A stretch of DNA of 20,921 bases from an uncultured Erysipelotrichaceae bacterium (GTDB taxonomy: Bacteria > Bacillota_I > Bacilli_A > RF39 > UBA660), in assembly GCA_902761685.1 (NCBI GenBank), contig CACWLI010000022.1, positions 1 to 20,921 of the forward strand, in the 5' to 3' direction. Below the pieces are notes generated by a model. That model was not told the DNA's origin. It saw only the letters and a program-made list of their open reading frames with translations, and did no database searches. Position 1 is the stretch's first letter. Each line of letters begins with the position of its first letter. A program made the position numbers and the translations under genes. Positions 7,503 through 13,672 of the stretch are shown here, piece by piece.

Positions 7503-8420
7503 TTATTCTTCAAATGACAATTTTTTCCTTTTAGTTCCACCTAACACTTCATAACAATCACTAACAACAATAAATGCATCTGGATCTATTTCCTTAATTG
7601 CACTTTTTAAAAGTGAATATTGTTCAGTTGGAACAACACACATAAGCATTGTTTTTCTCTTATGAGAAAAAGCTCCATGACTATCAAGTTCAGTAACTCC
7701 ACTTTCTATAATTTTAATAATAAAATCAATTACTTCATCTTTTTTACTAGTTTGTATAAAGAATGTTTTTGATGCACTAATACCAATTAAAATCTTATCA
7801 ACCAAATATGTAGATATAAATGTAATAATTATTGAATACATTACACTAGTATACCCAAATACAAAACCACCAGCAAATATAACACCAAAAGACATATTTC
7901 TAATCAATCCACCAAGTGGCTGTTTTTTATAATGTTGAATAATTAATGCTATTATACTTGTTCCACCAGTATTAAACCCAGCTTTGTATACTAAACTTTC
8001 TCCAAAACCTCCAACAACACCAGCAGCTAAAACATATAACAAAATATCATCAAAATAAAAATTTAATAACACTGAAAAATTCTTAGTTAAATATACAAAT
8101 AATGTTGATGTTGTTGCTCCAATTATACTCATCAATGATTTTTTAATACCTAATGTAAACATACTTAATATTAAAAATATAGCATTTCCAATGAATATAA
8201 CTAAAGTTGGATCAATATTAATTAATTTGTTTAAAATTACACCTACTCCTCCAAGCCCACCAGTTACAAAATTCATAGGTACACAAAATAAGTTATATGA
8301 TAAAGATGAAATAAAACATCCTATAACAAATAGTGCTGACCTTTTTGCAGCCTCATTTTGTAATACAACAGTATGTAACTTTTCACTATTAATTTTTTTT
8401 ATTCTTCTAAACAACCTCAT
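7503..8420 (-). CDS. YitT/YvjA-family membrane protein (DUF161 + DUF2179)
   Basis: The 305-aa product has five or six hydrophobic segments between about 28 and 215, with the Gly-rich MNFVTGGLGGVGVILNKL and GFNTGGTSIIALI blocks typical of YitT proteins. A soluble C-terminal DUF2179-type domain follows (about 225-295, with GVTELDSHGAFSHKRKTML). Function in the family is not known. In B. subtilis, as I recall it, the paralogue yvjA lies near prfB and ftsEX, and the gene holds the same place here. That supports conserved synteny and possibly a shared envelope role. The ATG at 8420 follows CTGGAG. An extended -10 promoter lies close upstream, beyond the terminator of the prfB unit, so this is the first gene of the ftsEX operon. 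Confidence 0.9.
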   Translation of the reverse strand: MRLFRRIKKINSEKLHTVVLQNEAAKRSALFVIGCFISSLSYNLFCVPMNFVTGGLGGVGVILNKLINIDPTLVIFIGNAIFLILSMFTLGIKKSLMSIIGATTSTLFVYLTKNFSVLLNFYFDDILLYVLAAGVVGGFGESLVYKAGFNTGGTSIIALIIQHYKKQPLGGLIRNMSFGVIFAGGFVFGYTSVMYSIIITFISTYLVDKILIGISASKTFFIQTSKKDEVIDFIIKIIESGVTELDSHGAFSHKRKTMLMCVVPTEQYSLLKSAIKEIDPDAFIVVSDCYEVLGGTKRKKLSFEE

Positions 8421-8440
8421 AATATTATTCTCCAGCTTAT

Positions 8441-8449
8441 ATTATATCA
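8441..8449 (-). promoter_or_regulatory. Extended -10 promoter of the yitT-ftsEX-M23 operon
   Basis: TGATATAAT, a perfect -10 with the TGn extension, sits 21 bp before the ATG. No clear -35 is present at 17 bp. The predicted start leaves a leader of about 14 nt holding the GGAG site. Confidence 0.55.
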
Positions 8450-8493
8450 AAATAATTACTTATTTACTACCCCTAGACTTAAAAAGAATAAAA

Positions 8494-8516
8494 AAGTATA
8501 CATTAACTGTATACTT
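8494..8516 (-). terminator. Terminator of the prfB unit
   Basis: A 9-bp perfect stem (AAGTATACA, 5-nt loop, TGTATACTT) is followed on the minus strand by TTTTATTCTTTTT. It includes part of the stop codon (8515-8517) of the small gene downstream of prfB. Confidence 0.75.
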
Positions 8517-8748
8517 AAGAATTTAATACTTTTTCTCTAAAAAGAGAACTTAGTTTACCAGAAAAGAATGTAGCTTCTATCTCTTTTAATTCAATTTTAC
8601 TTCCATGGTCAATAAACTCTCTAAACATTGAATCAAATTCATCATTACTATTTACTAAATAAACATATACTTTATCCTTATAAATAACATGTTCTACAAC
8701 ATTATATTTCTTATTATCTAATAAAATAAATTTCTTCTTAAACTTCAT
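8515..8748 (-). CDS. Small hypothetical protein downstream of prfB
   Basis: The start is placed at the ATG at 8748, five bases after AAGGTGG; a GTG at 8757 in the same frame would overlap that site. The 77-residue product begins MKFKKKFILLDNKKYNVVEH and is mostly beta-type, with alternating hydrophobics, then a charged stretch ending in EATFFSGKLSSLFREKVLN. There is no signal peptide or membrane helix. I do not recognise the family; it looks loosely like small DUF1292-type proteins, without a firm match. It starts 10 bp after the prfB stop and ends in the shared terminator, so it is co-transcribed with release factor 2. Confidence 0.75.
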   Translation of the reverse strand: MKFKKKFILLDNKKYNVVEHVIYKDKVYVYLVNSNDEFDSMFREFIDHGSKIELKEIEATFFSGKLSSLFREKVLNS

Positions 8749-8758
8749 ATAAACCACC

Positions 8759-9835
8759 TTATATCTTTAAATATTCCTCTAAAAACTCTTTAATATCACC
8801 ATCAAGGACTTTATCAACATTACTTGTTTCATAATTCGTTCTACTATCTTTTACAAGCGTATATGGACACATTACATAACTTCTAATTGCACTTCCAAAA
8901 TTTACATCCATAACTTCGCCTTTTAATTCTTTAATTTTATTATTAAATTCATTTTGATTTAAAATAAACAATTTAGCTTTTAGCATTTCAAGTGCTCTTT
9001 CTTTATTTTTAATTTGACTTCTTTCTATTTGACATGAAGTAACAATTCCAGTAGGTAAATGAGTTATTCTAACAGCAGAATCAGTTGTATTTACTCCTTG
9101 TCCTCCAGCACCACTTGATCTATAAACATCTATTTTTAAATCACTATCTTTAATTTCTACATCAAGATTTTTACTAATTTCAGGTGTTACTAATACAGAA
9201 GCAAAAGATGTATGTCGTCTAGAATTACTATCAAAAGGACTGATTCTAACAAGTCTATGTACTCCAGTTTCACCTTTTAAATACCCAAAAGGATAATACC
9301 CATATACTTTTAAAACAACTCCCTTTATTCCAACTTCTTCACCATCATTTTTACTAATTAATTCATATTTATAATTATTTTTTTCAAAAAATCTTGTATA
9401 CATTCTATACAACATATTAGCCCAATCATTACTCTCAGTTCCACCTGCTCCAGAATGTATTTCAACATATGCATTAGAAGAATCATATTCACCACTTAAA
9501 AATGTACTTAATTTCAAATCATTTAATGACTTTTCTAAATTATTTAATTCACTAATTATCTCATTTAAAATATCTAAATCATTTAATTCAAGCATCTCTT
9601 TTAATGTATTTATATTATCAAATAGTTTATCATAATTCTCCACTATAGATTTTAAATTCTTAGACTCATTTAAGATATTGCTATTATCATTTCCATTCCA
9701 AAAGTCAGGACTAGATATTTTTTGCTCTAATTCTTTTAATTTTACTCTTTTATTATCAACATTAAGTTTTTCTTTTAAATCACTTAACAATAAAGAGTAC
9801 TCACCTAATTTTTTTTCAATATCTTTCGTTTCCAT
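8759..9835 (-). CDS. prfB: Peptide chain release factor 2, without programmed frameshift
   Basis: RF2 reads UAA and UGA and triggers release of the finished peptide. The 358-aa product has the codon-recognition tripeptide SPF at 199-201 and the catalytic GGQ at 244-246 (SGAGGQGVNTTDSAVR). One unbroken frame runs from the ATG. Most bacteria need a +1 shift at CUU-UGA near codon 25; here codon 24 is CTT and codon 25 is AAT, so the stop has been lost and the usual RF2 autoregulation is absent. There is no Shine-Dalgarno before the ATG. Instead an extended -10 (TGATATAAT) ends six bases before it, so the mRNA is probably leaderless. No other in-frame Met lies near, which supports this start. A divergent gene begins 68 bp away. 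Confidence 0.96.
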   Translation of the reverse strand: METKDIEKKLGEYSLLLSDLKEKLNVDNKRVKLKELEQKISSPDFWNGNDNSNILNESKNLKSIVENYDKLFDNINTLKEMLELNDLDILNEIISELNNLEKSLNDLKLSTFLSGEYDSSNAYVEIHSGAGGTESNDWANMLYRMYTRFFEKNNYKYELISKNDGEEVGIKGVVLKVYGYYPFGYLKGETGVHRLVRISPFDSNSRRHTSFASVLVTPEISKNLDVEIKDSDLKIDVYRSSGAGGQGVNTTDSAVRITHLPTGIVTSCQIERSQIKNKERALEMLKAKLFILNQNEFNNKIKELKGEVMDVNFGSAIRSYVMCPYTLVKDSRTNYETSNVDKVLDGDIKEFLEEYLKI

Positions 9836-9841
9836 AATACA

Positions 9842-9850
9842 ATTATATCA
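9842..9850 (-). promoter_or_regulatory. Extended -10 promoter of prfB, predicting a leaderless mRNA
   Basis: On the minus strand TGATATAAT ends at 9842 and the prfB ATG begins at 9835, six bases on. A start site 6-8 bases past the -10 would fall on or next to the A of the ATG. At 17-bp spacing the -35 is poor (TTTAAT, three of six). It lies beside the promoter of the divergent gene. Confidence 0.55.
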
Positions 9851-9853
9851 CAA

Positions 9854-9881
9854 TTGACTTTATAATTAAAATATGTATAAT
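9854..9881 (+). promoter_or_regulatory. Promoter of the 9903 gene
   Basis: TTGACT (five of six), a 16-bp spacer and a perfect TATAAT, followed about nine bases later by AAAGGAG and the ATG at 9903. This is the best two-box promoter in the window. Its -35 lies four bases from the prfB extended -10 on the other strand. Confidence 0.65.
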
Positions 9882-9902
9882 AAACACTTAAAGGAGAAAA
9901 AT

Positions 9903-10754
9903 ATGATAAAAATATACAATTATAATAGGTTAAATTTACAAAATGTAGAGAACACTAAATTCCCGAATAACAATGAAGAATTAGAACAAAAATTATCAAG
10001 TTGGATGTACAACAGAGTAAGAAATGCTCATGATATATTAGAAAAATTAATTACCTTAATAGAACCAAATACATTTAAACAAGATTATCTAGAATTTAGT
10101 GAAAGCAATAACTCATTTACATTAAAAACAACATCAAACAAAACAATTGAATTTAAATTCATATATGGTGACATAGATGAATTTCCAGAATTAATAGTTA
10201 AAAAAGATGGAATAGAAAGAACTTATTCAGTTCTATATGAAGATAAAAGTGACTTAATTCTAATTGACTCATACAAAAATGTTGATGAAAATCAACAATA
10301 TACACAATACTTTTTCACAACATCTGATGTCTTTGAAGTAAAAAAAGATAATTATGTTTTTAAATTTTATATTTCAAACCCAGCGCATTCATGCAATGAA
10401 AAATATTTAATAAATGAAAAATTAAAACAAATGATAATTAATGCAAAAACAACAGACATAATAGAATTATTTTATTTATTACAAGCAAACTTGAATGAAA
10501 ATAATAGTTCATATTCAATTTCAAAAATTGATTTAGAATCAAATATGGAATTAGATTCAATCAGTGTACAAAGAAATGAATTAGTAAGATTAAAATTAAC
10601 AAAACAAACCTCAAGTGGAAAATCAATAACTATAGAGGATGACAAAAGAAATTCATTTTCAATTAATTTAGATTCAGAAGAATTTAACTTATTTGAAGAA
10701 ACAAAATCATTTAAAGATAAACAAAATAAATTAGTTCAATCATTAAAAAAATAA
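9903..10754 (+). CDS. Hypothetical protein, 283 aa
   Basis: The start is set at the ATG at 9903, directly after AAAGGAGAAAAAT; an upstream in-frame ATG at 9873 lies within the -10 and is unlikely. The product is soluble, without signal peptide or membrane helix, and very rich in Asn, Lys and Ser. It begins MIKIYNYNRLNLQNVENTKF. Residues 25-60 look helical, the middle (about 65-165) alternates like beta strands, and 170-200 is helical again. I see no catalytic motif and do not recognise the family. It is a single-gene unit with its own promoter, ends in a bidirectional terminator, and is divergent from prfB. Codon use resembles the neighbours. Confidence 0.8.
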   Translation: MIKIYNYNRLNLQNVENTKFPNNNEELEQKLSSWMYNRVRNAHDILEKLITLIEPNTFKQDYLEFSESNNSFTLKTTSNKTIEFKFIYGDIDEFPELIVKKDGIERTYSVLYEDKSDLILIDSYKNVDENQQYTQYFFTTSDVFEVKKDNYVFKFYISNPAHSCNEKYLINEKLKQMIINAKTTDIIELFYLLQANLNENNSSYSISKIDLESNMELDSISVQRNELVRLKLTKQTSSGKSITIEDDKRNSFSINLDSEEFNLFEETKSFKDKQNKLVQSLKK

Positions 10755-10772
10755 AGGCTTTACCTTTATTTT
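10748..10772. terminator. Bidirectional terminator between convergent genes
   Basis: A 10-bp perfect stem (AAAATAAAGG, loop CTTTA, CCTTTATTTT) has T runs on both strands. It contains the stop codon of the plus-strand gene ending at 10754 and abuts the stop of the minus-strand gene at 10773. Confidence 0.8.
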
Positions 10773-11288
10773 TTATTTTCTCTTTAAAGTTTTTTTATTA
10801 CTTTCAACTACTAAATCTACTTCTTTTGATAAAAGATTTTGTTCATATTCCTTACATTCATTTAAATAATACTCATACTTAGCTAATTCCTCTTCCAAAA
10901 TAGTTTTATATTCTTTTTTTCCATAATAATTTTGAAATACTTTCATGGATACTCTTTCTCTTAAACTATCATTAAGTTCATCACTATATTCACTTGCCTT
11001 TTCAAAAGAATCAAAAACTTGATATATAAGTGTTCCATTTAATAGTTTTCCATAAGCATCATACTTAGGCAATGTAATTGTTTTGCTTCTTAAATCAGTA
11101 TATGGTACAACAACATTAAATATTTTATCTGATTTACCATCTTTTCTATATCTTATAGTTTCTTCGGCAACAATAGCTTTACCAACTATATATCCCATAA
11201 CACTTTTACCTTCGTCACTCAAAATTGAACTATATCCCGGATGATACATTGTTATAACAACATACTTAACTGGATAATTTTCTTCCAT
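10773..11288 (-). CDS. Hypothetical protein, 171 aa (second gene of a pair)
   Basis: The ATG at 11288 follows a TAGGAGG site and lies 11 bp after the stop of the upstream gene. The N-terminal half (MEENYPVKYVVITMYHPGYS) is strand-rich; residues 100-171 are charged and helical, likely a coiled coil (SEYSDELNDSLRERV, then Glu/Lys/Tyr-rich to the end). No signal peptide, membrane segment or known motif was found. Together with the next gene upstream it forms a two-gene operon of unknown function; both proteins share the plan of a beta-rich front and a helical tail, which suggests that they may act together. Confidence 0.78.
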   Translation of the reverse strand: MEENYPVKYVVITMYHPGYSSILSDEGKSVMGYIVGKAIVAEETIRYRKDGKSDKIFNVVVPYTDLRSKTITLPKYDAYGKLLNGTLIYQVFDSFEKASEYSDELNDSLRERVSMKVFQNYYGKKEYKTILEEELAKYEYYLNECKEYEQNLLSKEVDLVVESNKKTLKRK

Positions 11289-11299
11289 ACCAATACCTC

Positions 11300-11779
11300 C
11301 TATAATTCTAACCTTCTTACTCTCTTAATACTATCTTTTATATTAGCTATTTCATCAGAAATATTCATAATGGTTTTTTCCATTTCTTCTTTATCTTTAA
11401 CAACGATATCATTTTCTCTAACTATACTATAAATAATACACTTACCATTTTTATCCTTAATATAGCAAACCTCTTGATCAACGTCCTTTATTTTACCTAA
11501 TCTATCTTTAAATTCAAAATCAGGAAGTTTATCTGGCTTATATCCTTTTTTGAAGTGAAAAAATTCTCTGATTGTCGTTCTTTCACCTATAAGAATTCTA
11601 AATACTTCATTGCCTCCTATAGCAGTACCTTCAGTATATTCAAAGACTGAAACATCAACTACTTTATTTGGTATTTTAATGTTATCAGTAGGTAAACTTA
11701 TATTAACTGGATATACTTTTCCATCAATATCATATGCATTAACAATACATACATTAAATTTATCATTTAATCCTAACAT
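11300..11779 (-). CDS. Hypothetical protein, 159 aa (first gene of a pair)
   Basis: The ATG at 11779 follows GGAGG at close spacing. The product begins MLGLNDKFNVCIVNAYDIDG and is strand-rich to about residue 85. It then has a short basic stretch (FHFKKGYKPDKLP), a further beta region with CYIKDKNGKCIIY, and a C-terminal helix (EEMEKTIMNISDEIANIKDS) that could form a coiled coil. There is no signal peptide and no motif I can name. An extended -10 lies about 45 bp upstream. The helical ends of this protein and its operon partner could mediate an interaction; this is inference only. Confidence 0.78.
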   Translation of the reverse strand: MLGLNDKFNVCIVNAYDIDGKVYPVNISLPTDNIKIPNKVVDVSVFEYTEGTAIGGNEVFRILIGERTTIREFFHFKKGYKPDKLPDFEFKDRLGKIKDVDQEVCYIKDKNGKCIIYSIVRENDIVVKDKEEMEKTIMNISDEIANIKDSIKRVRRLEL

Positions 11780-11826
11780 AATCCTCCAACTACTTCATTT
11801 CTAATGACATATTTCTTCCACTATAT

Positions 11827-11870
11827 ATTGTAACACATTTTTTTCTTTTTTTATTTTAGTAATTATAACA
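11827..11870 (-). promoter_or_regulatory. Promoter region of the 11779-10773 operon (two extended -10 candidates)
   Basis: Two minus-strand extended -10 elements occur: TGTTACAAT at 11827-11835 and TGTTATAAT at 11862-11870. Neither has a good -35. They would give leaders of about 41 and 75 nt. I cannot tell which is used. Confidence 0.45.
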
Positions 11871-11906
11871 TATTATAATATTTTTTTAAGTAAACAACTT
11901 TTATAG

Positions 11907-11936
11907 CTATATTTTATTATTTTTGATAAAATATAG
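11907..11936 (+). promoter_or_regulatory. Palindrome over the promoter of the 11948 gene (operator candidate)
   Basis: CTATATTTTAT, an 8-bp spacer, then ATAAAATATAG forms a perfect 11-bp inverted repeat. The right arm overlaps an extended -10 (TGATAAAAT, 11925-onward), and the gene's GGTGAT site and ATG follow within 12 bp. A terminator is unlikely since no gene ends here. It could be an operator or a hairpin at the very start of the mRNA. Confidence 0.45.
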
Positions 11937-11947
11937 TTGGTGATAAT

Positions 11948-13000
11948 ATGATAAATGTATATAAAAAATGTGAAAAATCACTAGATAATCCACATGGTAT
12001 CGTAGAAATAAAAAGTCTAGATAAACCATTTTTGATGTGTTTATCTGCACAAGATATGATGGAAAAATCAGTATTTGGAATTATAAAAGAAGGAGCAAGA
12101 GCTGCTAGAGTTAGAACATCTGATGAATTAGCAGGTGGATTTAAAATAGATGAATTAGATGTTGACTTCCTCGGAGTTTCGTACAAAAGAGAAGATATCA
12201 AAGATAAAAAATCAGATGAATTGGTTGATAAATTCTTTTTTCCATTATTTGAAAATAAATCATTAGAAGAAATGAAAAAACAAGCAAGAAAAATGAACTT
12301 TTTCATATATTGCAATGGTGTATCTGATTTTATAAAAATAGAAAATAAATTACATACAAAATTTCTTGCTCTTGGATTAACAGAAGAAGAAAGTAAATCA
12401 ATATTATCACAAATTTCATTAGTTGCTATTGCAACAGAAATAAATGTTTCAAAAATAACTGCAACCACTGTAGTATTTAAAGATGTAAATGACAGTGAAG
12501 TATTTGATTATATATCTAAAATTGGTGATAAAAATATGCAATCATTAGGTAGAGAAACATTTATTAGTAAATTTACAAAATCAGTTTTAACATATACATA
12601 TAATGGAACAGGCAATCACGAATTAAAAGAGTACTTTAATGATTTTGCTCCAGTAAAAAGTGCACTATCAGCAATAGTATCAAAATTAATAGAAAACTCA
12701 ATCAAAAATGAACATTCAAAAGAATTAATACCTATTTCAATAGATTATTTATTACCTATATTAAGAAAAAATAATTCAGAATTTTTCAGTTCAGAAAGCA
12801 TTTTATCACAATTAGATGAATCTCTAGATTATGGAGTATCATCTAGATATTCAAAAGAAGAACATGAACTATTAGTAAAATTAGATCAAGCATATAAAAA
12901 ATTAGCTTCAACTAAGAAGAGCTTAGAAATGATAACCAAAGAATGTGAAGAAGAAAAAAGTAAAAAAGACTCACTAATACGTGGTATAAAAGAAAAATGA
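11948..13000 (+). CDS. Hypothetical protein, 350 aa; C-terminal end probably shifted into another frame
   Basis: The start ATG follows GGTGATAAT. The product begins MINVYKKCEKSLDNPHGIVE and is soluble, with a compact N-terminal part (1-85), a middle helical domain and a C-terminal coiled coil (about 315-350, LDQAYKKLASTKKSLEMIT). I do not recognise the family. The frame stops at TGA 12998, but reading on one base later gives 45 more sensible codons to TAG at 13134, and the terminator sits there rather than at 13000. The intact ancestor therefore probably had about 396 residues. This may be a single-base change in the GAAAAATGA tract, a sequencing error or a +1 frameshift. Single-gene unit behind a palindromic promoter. 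Confidence 0.75.
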   Translation: MINVYKKCEKSLDNPHGIVEIKSLDKPFLMCLSAQDMMEKSVFGIIKEGARAARVRTSDELAGGFKIDELDVDFLGVSYKREDIKDKKSDELVDKFFFPLFENKSLEEMKKQARKMNFFIYCNGVSDFIKIENKLHTKFLALGLTEEESKSILSQISLVAIATEINVSKITATTVVFKDVNDSEVFDYISKIGDKNMQSLGRETFISKFTKSVLTYTYNGTGNHELKEYFNDFAPVKSALSAIVSKLIENSIKNEHSKELIPISIDYLLPILRKNNSEFFSSESILSQLDESLDYGVSSRYSKEEHELLVKLDQAYKKLASTKKSLEMITKECEEEKSKKDSLIRGIKEK

Positions 13001-13136
13001 TGTTGCTTTTGAACAAATAGTATGCGCAAATGGATTATGGAATAATCAAAACAATTCACATTTTAATGAATTAAAAACAGACAGACAAATTAGAAAAGAA
13101 TATGAATTACTTAGTGAAGAAAAAAAGATTAGATAG
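12999..13136 (+). pseudogene. Out-of-frame C-terminal segment of the 11948 gene
   Basis: Starting one base past the frame of the upstream gene, 45 codons read DVAFEQIVCANGLWNNQNNS and continue as a Lys/Glu-rich helix ending EEKKIR, then TAG. The segment has no start codon and no ribosome binding site of its own, uses the same codons as its neighbours, and includes a Trp. Its stop lies inside the terminator hairpin, exactly as for other genes here. It is best read as the missing tail of the preceding protein. Confidence 0.6.
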
Positions 13137-13149
13137 CATCTAATCTTTT
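13123..13149. terminator. Bidirectional terminator
   Basis: A 12-bp perfect stem (AAAAGATTAGAT, loop AGC, ATCTAATCTTTT) contains the stop of the out-of-frame tail (13134-13136) and the stop of the convergent CCSGH gene (13140-13142). It serves both strands, though the T tracts lie mostly within the stem. Confidence 0.7.
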
Positions 13150-13610
13150 ATATTAGGTAAACTCTCCACCCATTTATACAATTCTTTATTAGAATCTAAT
13201 ATTTCTTTATAAATATCATTAGCATTTTTTTTAGTATTATTTTTATAATAACTAATCTCTTTATCAATAGTATTATCTTCATATTTAACAAAACCACTAG
13301 GCAAACTATCAAAATTGTAATCTTTATCAAATTTTATATATAAATGAGTATTTTCATATGGAGTTAATATATCAACTTTATCTATTTTGTCCTCTATGAC
13401 ATATGAATTATCTAAATAATCATCTAATTCACTCTTATTAATTTCATATTTTTCATATAATCTAAAATCTTTAACATGTCCAGAACAACAATACATAGTT
13501 TTATATCCTTTTTTATTTAATAAAACAATTGAATCAGCTATCTCCTCATCCACTTCAAACACATTATCAACAAATTCAAAAGTTTTACTGTTTATATATT
13601 TATGATTCAT
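13140..13610 (-). CDS. CCSGH-motif protein of unknown function, 156 aa
   Basis: The ATG at 13610 follows AAGGAG. The product begins MNHKYINSKTFEFVDNVFEV; the core is IADSIVLLNKKGYKTMYCCSGH, with the CCSGH at 41-45, followed by strand-rich HLYIKFDKDYNFDSLPSGF and a helical end. The arrangement (helix, GYKT, Cys-Cys-Ser-Gly-His, later YIKF) recurs in small uncharacterised Firmicutes proteins and brings to mind the SCSGR-type motif of TYW3-like tRNA-modifying proteins; that parallel is only suggestive. The Cys/His cluster might bind a metal or be catalytic. It has its own extended -10 promoter, back to back with that of the next gene. Confidence 0.8.
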   Translation of the reverse strand: MNHKYINSKTFEFVDNVFEVDEEIADSIVLLNKKGYKTMYCCSGHVKDFRLYEKYEINKSELDDYLDNSYVIEDKIDKVDILTPYENTHLYIKFDKDYNFDSLPSGFVKYEDNTIDKEISYYKNNTKKNANDIYKEILDSNKELYKWVESLPNIKD

Positions 13611-13630
13611 AATTACTCCTTAATACAATT

Positions 13631-13639
13631 ATTATAACA
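13631..13639 (-). promoter_or_regulatory. Extended -10 promoter of the CCSGH gene
   Basis: TGTTATAAT on the minus strand, about 20 bp before the start codon, with no good -35. It lies eight bases from the extended -10 of the divergent hydrolase gene. Confidence 0.5.
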
Positions 13640-13647
13640 CAAACCTA

Positions 13648-13656
13648 TGCTATAAT
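13648..13656 (+). promoter_or_regulatory. Extended -10 promoter of the MBL hydrolase gene
   Basis: TGCTATAAT, a perfect extended -10, ends 16 bp before the ATG at 13673. The leader would be about 10 nt, carrying AGAGGT. No clear -35 is present. Confidence 0.55.
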
Positions 13657-13672
13657 ATGTAAAGAGGTACTT

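Noticed and set aside
8759..9835. The possibility that this genome reads UGA as Trp (code 4)
   Set aside because: A complete RF2 with SPF and GGQ is encoded, ftsX ends in TGA within an ATGATGA overlap, and Trp residues in intact genes are TGG.
11917..12468. Long minus-strand open frame of 183 codons
   Set aside because: It lies opposite the 11948 gene, has no ribosome binding site, and its protein is a low-complexity Ser/Phe/Leu mix as expected of an antisense shadow.
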